In this document: positions 5,663 to 7,422 of the stretch, piece after piece
Position numbering within the stretch: the first letter of the stretch is position 1
How the letters are laid out: each line of letters begins with the position of its first letter
Origin: Verrucomicrobia bacterium UBA2460
Lineage (GTDB): Bacteria; Verrucomicrobiota; Verrucomicrobiia; Methylacidiphilales; Verrucolacustridaceae
Direction of reading: 5' to 3'
Length of the DNA: 7,422 nt
Assembly (NCBI GenBank): GCA_002342345.1
Contig: DDPU01000049.1
Coordinates: forward strand, 7,280 to 14,701
Notes under the pieces: generated by a model
Seen by the model: only the letters and a program-made list of their open reading frames with translations
Database searches by the model: none
Told to the model about the DNA's origin: nothing
Position numbers and translations under genes: made by a program

Positions 5663-7035
5663 CGCTTTCGCCGGAGATGGGTGGGCAGGATTCCCAGCTC
5701 GGCGCGGTATTTGGCGATGGTTCTGCGGGCGACGGGGATGCCCCGTTCCCGGAGAAGCTCCTCCAGGGTGGCGTCCGAGTACGGTTTCCCGGGATTTTCC
5801 CGGCCGACGATCTCCGCGAGGATTTCCTTGGCGCTGGTATTCGCCACCGCGGGGCCCCGTCCATCCTCCCCACCCACCGCGGTGGCGAAAAAGAAGCGGA
5901 GCGGAACCACGCCGAAAGGCGTGCGGATATATTTGTTGGCAACGGCGCGACTCACGGTGGTTTCGTGCACCCCGATCTCGGCGGCCGCGTCGGTCATGGT
6001 GAGGGGGCGGAGGGCGGCGGGCCCCTCCTCGAAATAGCCGGCCTGCCGTTGTCCGATCACCTCGAGAAGTTTTTGGAGAGTCTGCTGCCGTCGCTCCAAT
6101 GCCTGGAGCAGGAACCGGGCGGAGCGGATCCGTTCCCTGAGATAGGTGCGGGTCTGCTCGTCGGCGGAGCCGTCCCCGAGAAGATCCTTGTACAGGTCGC
6201 TGATGCGGAGGCGGGGCAGGAGATCACCGTCCAGCTGGGGGATCCAGCGATCGCCGTCCCGGACAAAAGAGGCCTCCGGCCGGACGACCAGATCCGGGCG
6301 GTCCGGGGCGAAGGCGGCTCCGGGCCGGGGGGACAGACGGGCAATGGCCTCGGAAGCCGCGAGGACGGAATCGACCGGGACGGCCAGGGTGGCGGCGATC
6401 TCGGTGAATTTGCGTTTGCCGAGAAGATCGAAGTGCTCGCGGACGATGCGGGCCTCGAGCGAGTCGTCCCGACCGCGGGCGTGCAGCTGAAGAAGAAGGG
6501 CTTCCGGAAGATTGCGGGCGGCGATGCCGGGGGGATGAAAGGATTGGACCAGCCCGAGGGCCTGGGCCGCGGTGGCGGGAGGAATTTTTGCGGCCAAGGC
6601 CACTTCGGCGGGGTCCGCGCGGAGAAAACCGTCCTCGTCGAGGTTTCCGATGATCTCGGTGGCGGCGGCGCGGAGTTCGGGGGGGACCGCCGCCAAGGCG
6701 AGCTGGGATTCGAGATGCTCGGAAAGCGATTCGGGCCGGATGGTCGACTCGAGGATTGCCTGTTTTGGATCGAGCTTGGGACGATCCGGACGGTGGGAGG
6801 CGACCGGCCAGTCAGCATCCACCTCCGGGTTGTCCGTGTCGTCCGTCCCGCTGGCGGGCGACTCCGCCAGTTCGGCCGGAGGCGCCTCTTCCTCCAGAAC
6901 CGGGTTGGTCTGAAGTTCGGACTGAAGGAGGTTTTGCAGTTCCAGGGCGGGGGTCTGCAGCAGCTGGAGGGACTGCTGGACCTGGGGGGAGATGCCCGTG
7001 GTTTGGCGCAGTCCGGTCTGCAGGGAAATCGACAT
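5659..7035 (-). CDS. rpoN: RNA polymerase sigma-54 factor
   Basis: A 458-residue sigma-54, which directs RNA polymerase to -24/-12 promoters and needs an AAA+ activator to open them. Region I (1-50) is Gln/Leu-rich with ISPQVQQSLQLLQTPALELQ (15-34), contacted by activators. An acidic linker (about 51-75) follows. The core-binding domain spans about 95-290 and includes NLDEDGFL (131-138) and SFHPPGIAARNL (165-176). The helix-turn-helix is VHETTVSRAVANKYIRTPFG (356-375). The RpoN box ARRTIAKYR is at 436-444, differing from the canonical ARRTVAKYR only by Ile for Val, and recognises the -24 element. Length is normal for the family. The ATG at 7035 was chosen because Region I begins right there, although no Shine-Dalgarno is visible. 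An in-frame ATG at 7086 would add 17 residues and overlap the divergent hydrolase start. The usual partners lptB, hpf and ptsN are not adjacent in this window. Confidence 0.97.
   Translation of the reverse strand: MSISLQTGLRQTTGISPQVQQSLQLLQTPALELQNLLQSELQTNPVLEEEAPPAELAESPASGTDDTDNPEVDADWPVASHRPDRPKLDPKQAILESTIRPESLSEHLESQLALAAVPPELRAAATEIIGNLDEDGFLRADPAEVALAAKIPPATAAQALGLVQSFHPPGIAARNLPEALLLQLHARGRDDSLEARIVREHFDLLGKRKFTEIAATLAVPVDSVLAASEAIARLSPRPGAAFAPDRPDLVVRPEASFVRDGDRWIPQLDGDLLPRLRISDLYKDLLGDGSADEQTRTYLRERIRSARFLLQALERRQQTLQKLLEVIGQRQAGYFEEGPAALRPLTMTDAAAEIGVHETTVSRAVANKYIRTPFGVVPLRFFFATAVGGEDGRGPAVANTSAKEILAEIVGRENPGKPYSDATLEELLRERGIPVARRTIAKYRAELGILPTHLRRKR
5840..5889. repeat. Perfect 13-bp inverted repeat within rpoN
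   Basis: TTCGCCACCGCGG (5840-5852) and CCGCGGTGGCGAA (5877-5889) are exact reverse complements separated by 24 nt. They code for the Gly-rich linker between the helix-turn-helix and the RpoN box (residues about 383-399). The rpoN mRNA could form a very stable stem here. Ala/Gly/Val codon choice in a GC-rich gene may be the whole explanation. Confidence 0.7.
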
Positions 7036-7084
7036 CGGATGGATTTTGGGATTGGGATCGGGCTGAAAAAAGGCAAAAGACACC
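7036..7084. promoter_or_regulatory. Divergent intergenic region between rpoN and the MBL-fold hydrolase
   Basis: These 49 nt separate the two divergent starts and should hold promoter or leader elements for at least one of them. On the plus strand three tandem hexamers TTTGGG, ATTGGG, ATCGGG occupy 7045-7062, giving three GGG runs; the opposite strand forms a C-rich rpoN leader without a Shine-Dalgarno. The A-rich stretch ending in AAAGG at 7069-7073 is a plausible ribosome-binding site for the plus-strand gene. I cannot identify -35/-10 or -24/-12 boxes with confidence, so promoters may lie within the opposite gene. Confidence 0.45.
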
Positions 7085-7422
7085 ATGGCCGATGCCATTC
7101 TTACGGTGCTGGGGAGCGGGAGCCGCGGCAACTCGTTCCATCTGGAGCACCGGGGCACGGCGCTGTTGATCGACGCGGGTTTGAGCGCCAAGCAACTGGA
7201 GGCGCGCATGGAGGAGGCGGGTGCGGCGGCGGCGGAACTGCTCGGCGTAGTGCTGACCCATGAACACGGCGATCACACCGCCGGCCTGAAAACGTTCCTC
7301 AAAAAAAGGAAGGTGCCGGTCTACGCGTCCCACGGCACCAAGGATGCGCTGGAGCCCCATCTTGCCACGGCGGATTGGAGGTCATTTGAGGCGGGAGCGC
7401 AGCTGGAGCTGGGGGCCTTCCG
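7085..7422 (+). CDS. Metallo-beta-lactamase-fold hydrolase of the YycJ/WalJ type, partial (C-terminus beyond the right edge)
   Basis: The first 112 codons of an MBL-fold metallohydrolase are present, open to the window edge. Seen: an N-terminal strand and loop LGSGSRGNSF (9-18), matching the L-x-S-G-S-x-G-N-S opening of the YycJ/WalJ/VicX group, then LLIDAGLS (27-34) and the metal-binding motif THEHGDHTAG (58-67), which supplies His59, His61, Asp63 and His64 for a dinuclear, typically zinc, site. The family is usually about 250-280 residues, so under half is visible. Family members are reported as nucleases or phosphodiesterases, some with DNA-repair or cell-wall-signalling links; the substrate here is unknown. 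The ATG at 7085 follows AAAGG by 11 nt. It is the only gene on the plus strand and diverges from rpoN. A generic MBL hydrolase of another subgroup remains possible. Confidence 0.9.
   Translation, partial: MADAILTVLGSGSRGNSFHLEHRGTALLIDAGLSAKQLEARMEEAGAAAAELLGVVLTHEHGDHTAGLKTFLKKRKVPVYASHGTKDALEPHLATADWRSFEAGAQLELGAF

Noticed and set aside
5677..7263. 528-codon open frame on the plus strand antisense to rpoN
   Set aside because: It is a GC-bias shadow. The rpoN frame carries the HTH and RpoN box, and the antisense frame ends inside the hydrolase in a different frame.
1..7422. CRISPR array, tRNA/rRNA genes, insertion sequences, phage or toxin-antitoxin modules
   Set aside because: No repeat-spacer pattern, cloverleaf, rRNA motif, transposase or short toxin-like coding pair was seen on either strand; the window is almost fully occupied by the listed genes.

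Overview
This is a GC-rich bacterial window (roughly 64% GC by eye), almost entirely coding, with short intergenic gaps and compact operon architecture. Seven complete genes and one partial gene lie on the minus strand. One partial gene at the right edge lies on the plus strand. The gene content (sigma-54, two ABC-2 permeases, and a hisC-tyrA-aroA-cmk run) fits a Gram-negative-type bacterium. A Verrucomicrobiota-like lineage is my best guess from the gene order and GC content, at low confidence, because no rRNA or other lineage marker is present.

Read in transcription order on the minus strand (right to left), the layout is: rpoN (sigma-54, 7035-5659); two ABC-2 type permeases with TyrA-like tight coupling (5662-4853 and 4851-4066); a small divergent PurE-like gene (4031-3639); then a tightly packed aromatic amino acid block of hisC-type aminotransferase (3596-2499), tyrA-type dehydrogenase (2502-1660), aroA EPSP synthase (1663-368) and cmk (365 to beyond the left edge). 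Four junctions overlap by 4 nt (ATGA) or are nearly abutting: rpoN/permease 1, hisC/tyrA and tyrA/aroA overlap by ATGA; permease 1/permease 2 are 1 nt apart; aroA/cmk are 2 nt apart. Only two gaps exceed 30 nt on this strand: 34 nt before the PurE-like gene and 42 nt before hisC. The latter is AT-rich and carries three TTTAAG repeats, so it could hold an internal promoter or operator. On the plus strand, a metallo-beta-lactamase-fold hydrolase of the YycJ/WalJ type diverges from rpoN across about 49 nt.

Functionally, aroA makes EPSP (the precursor of chorismate), tyrA oxidises prephenate or arogenate toward tyrosine, and the HisC-family aminotransferase can serve histidine synthesis and/or aromatic transamination. 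Cmk links the block to pyrimidine nucleotide supply. The two permeases look like the membrane half of an exporter whose ATPase is not in the window.

The most unusual part is the 130-residue PurE-like gene. Its last ~35 residues match the PurE C-terminus closely, but the catalytic and substrate-binding motifs of PurE are missing. A 32-nt near-perfect palindrome sits in frame near where the family's central segment has been lost.
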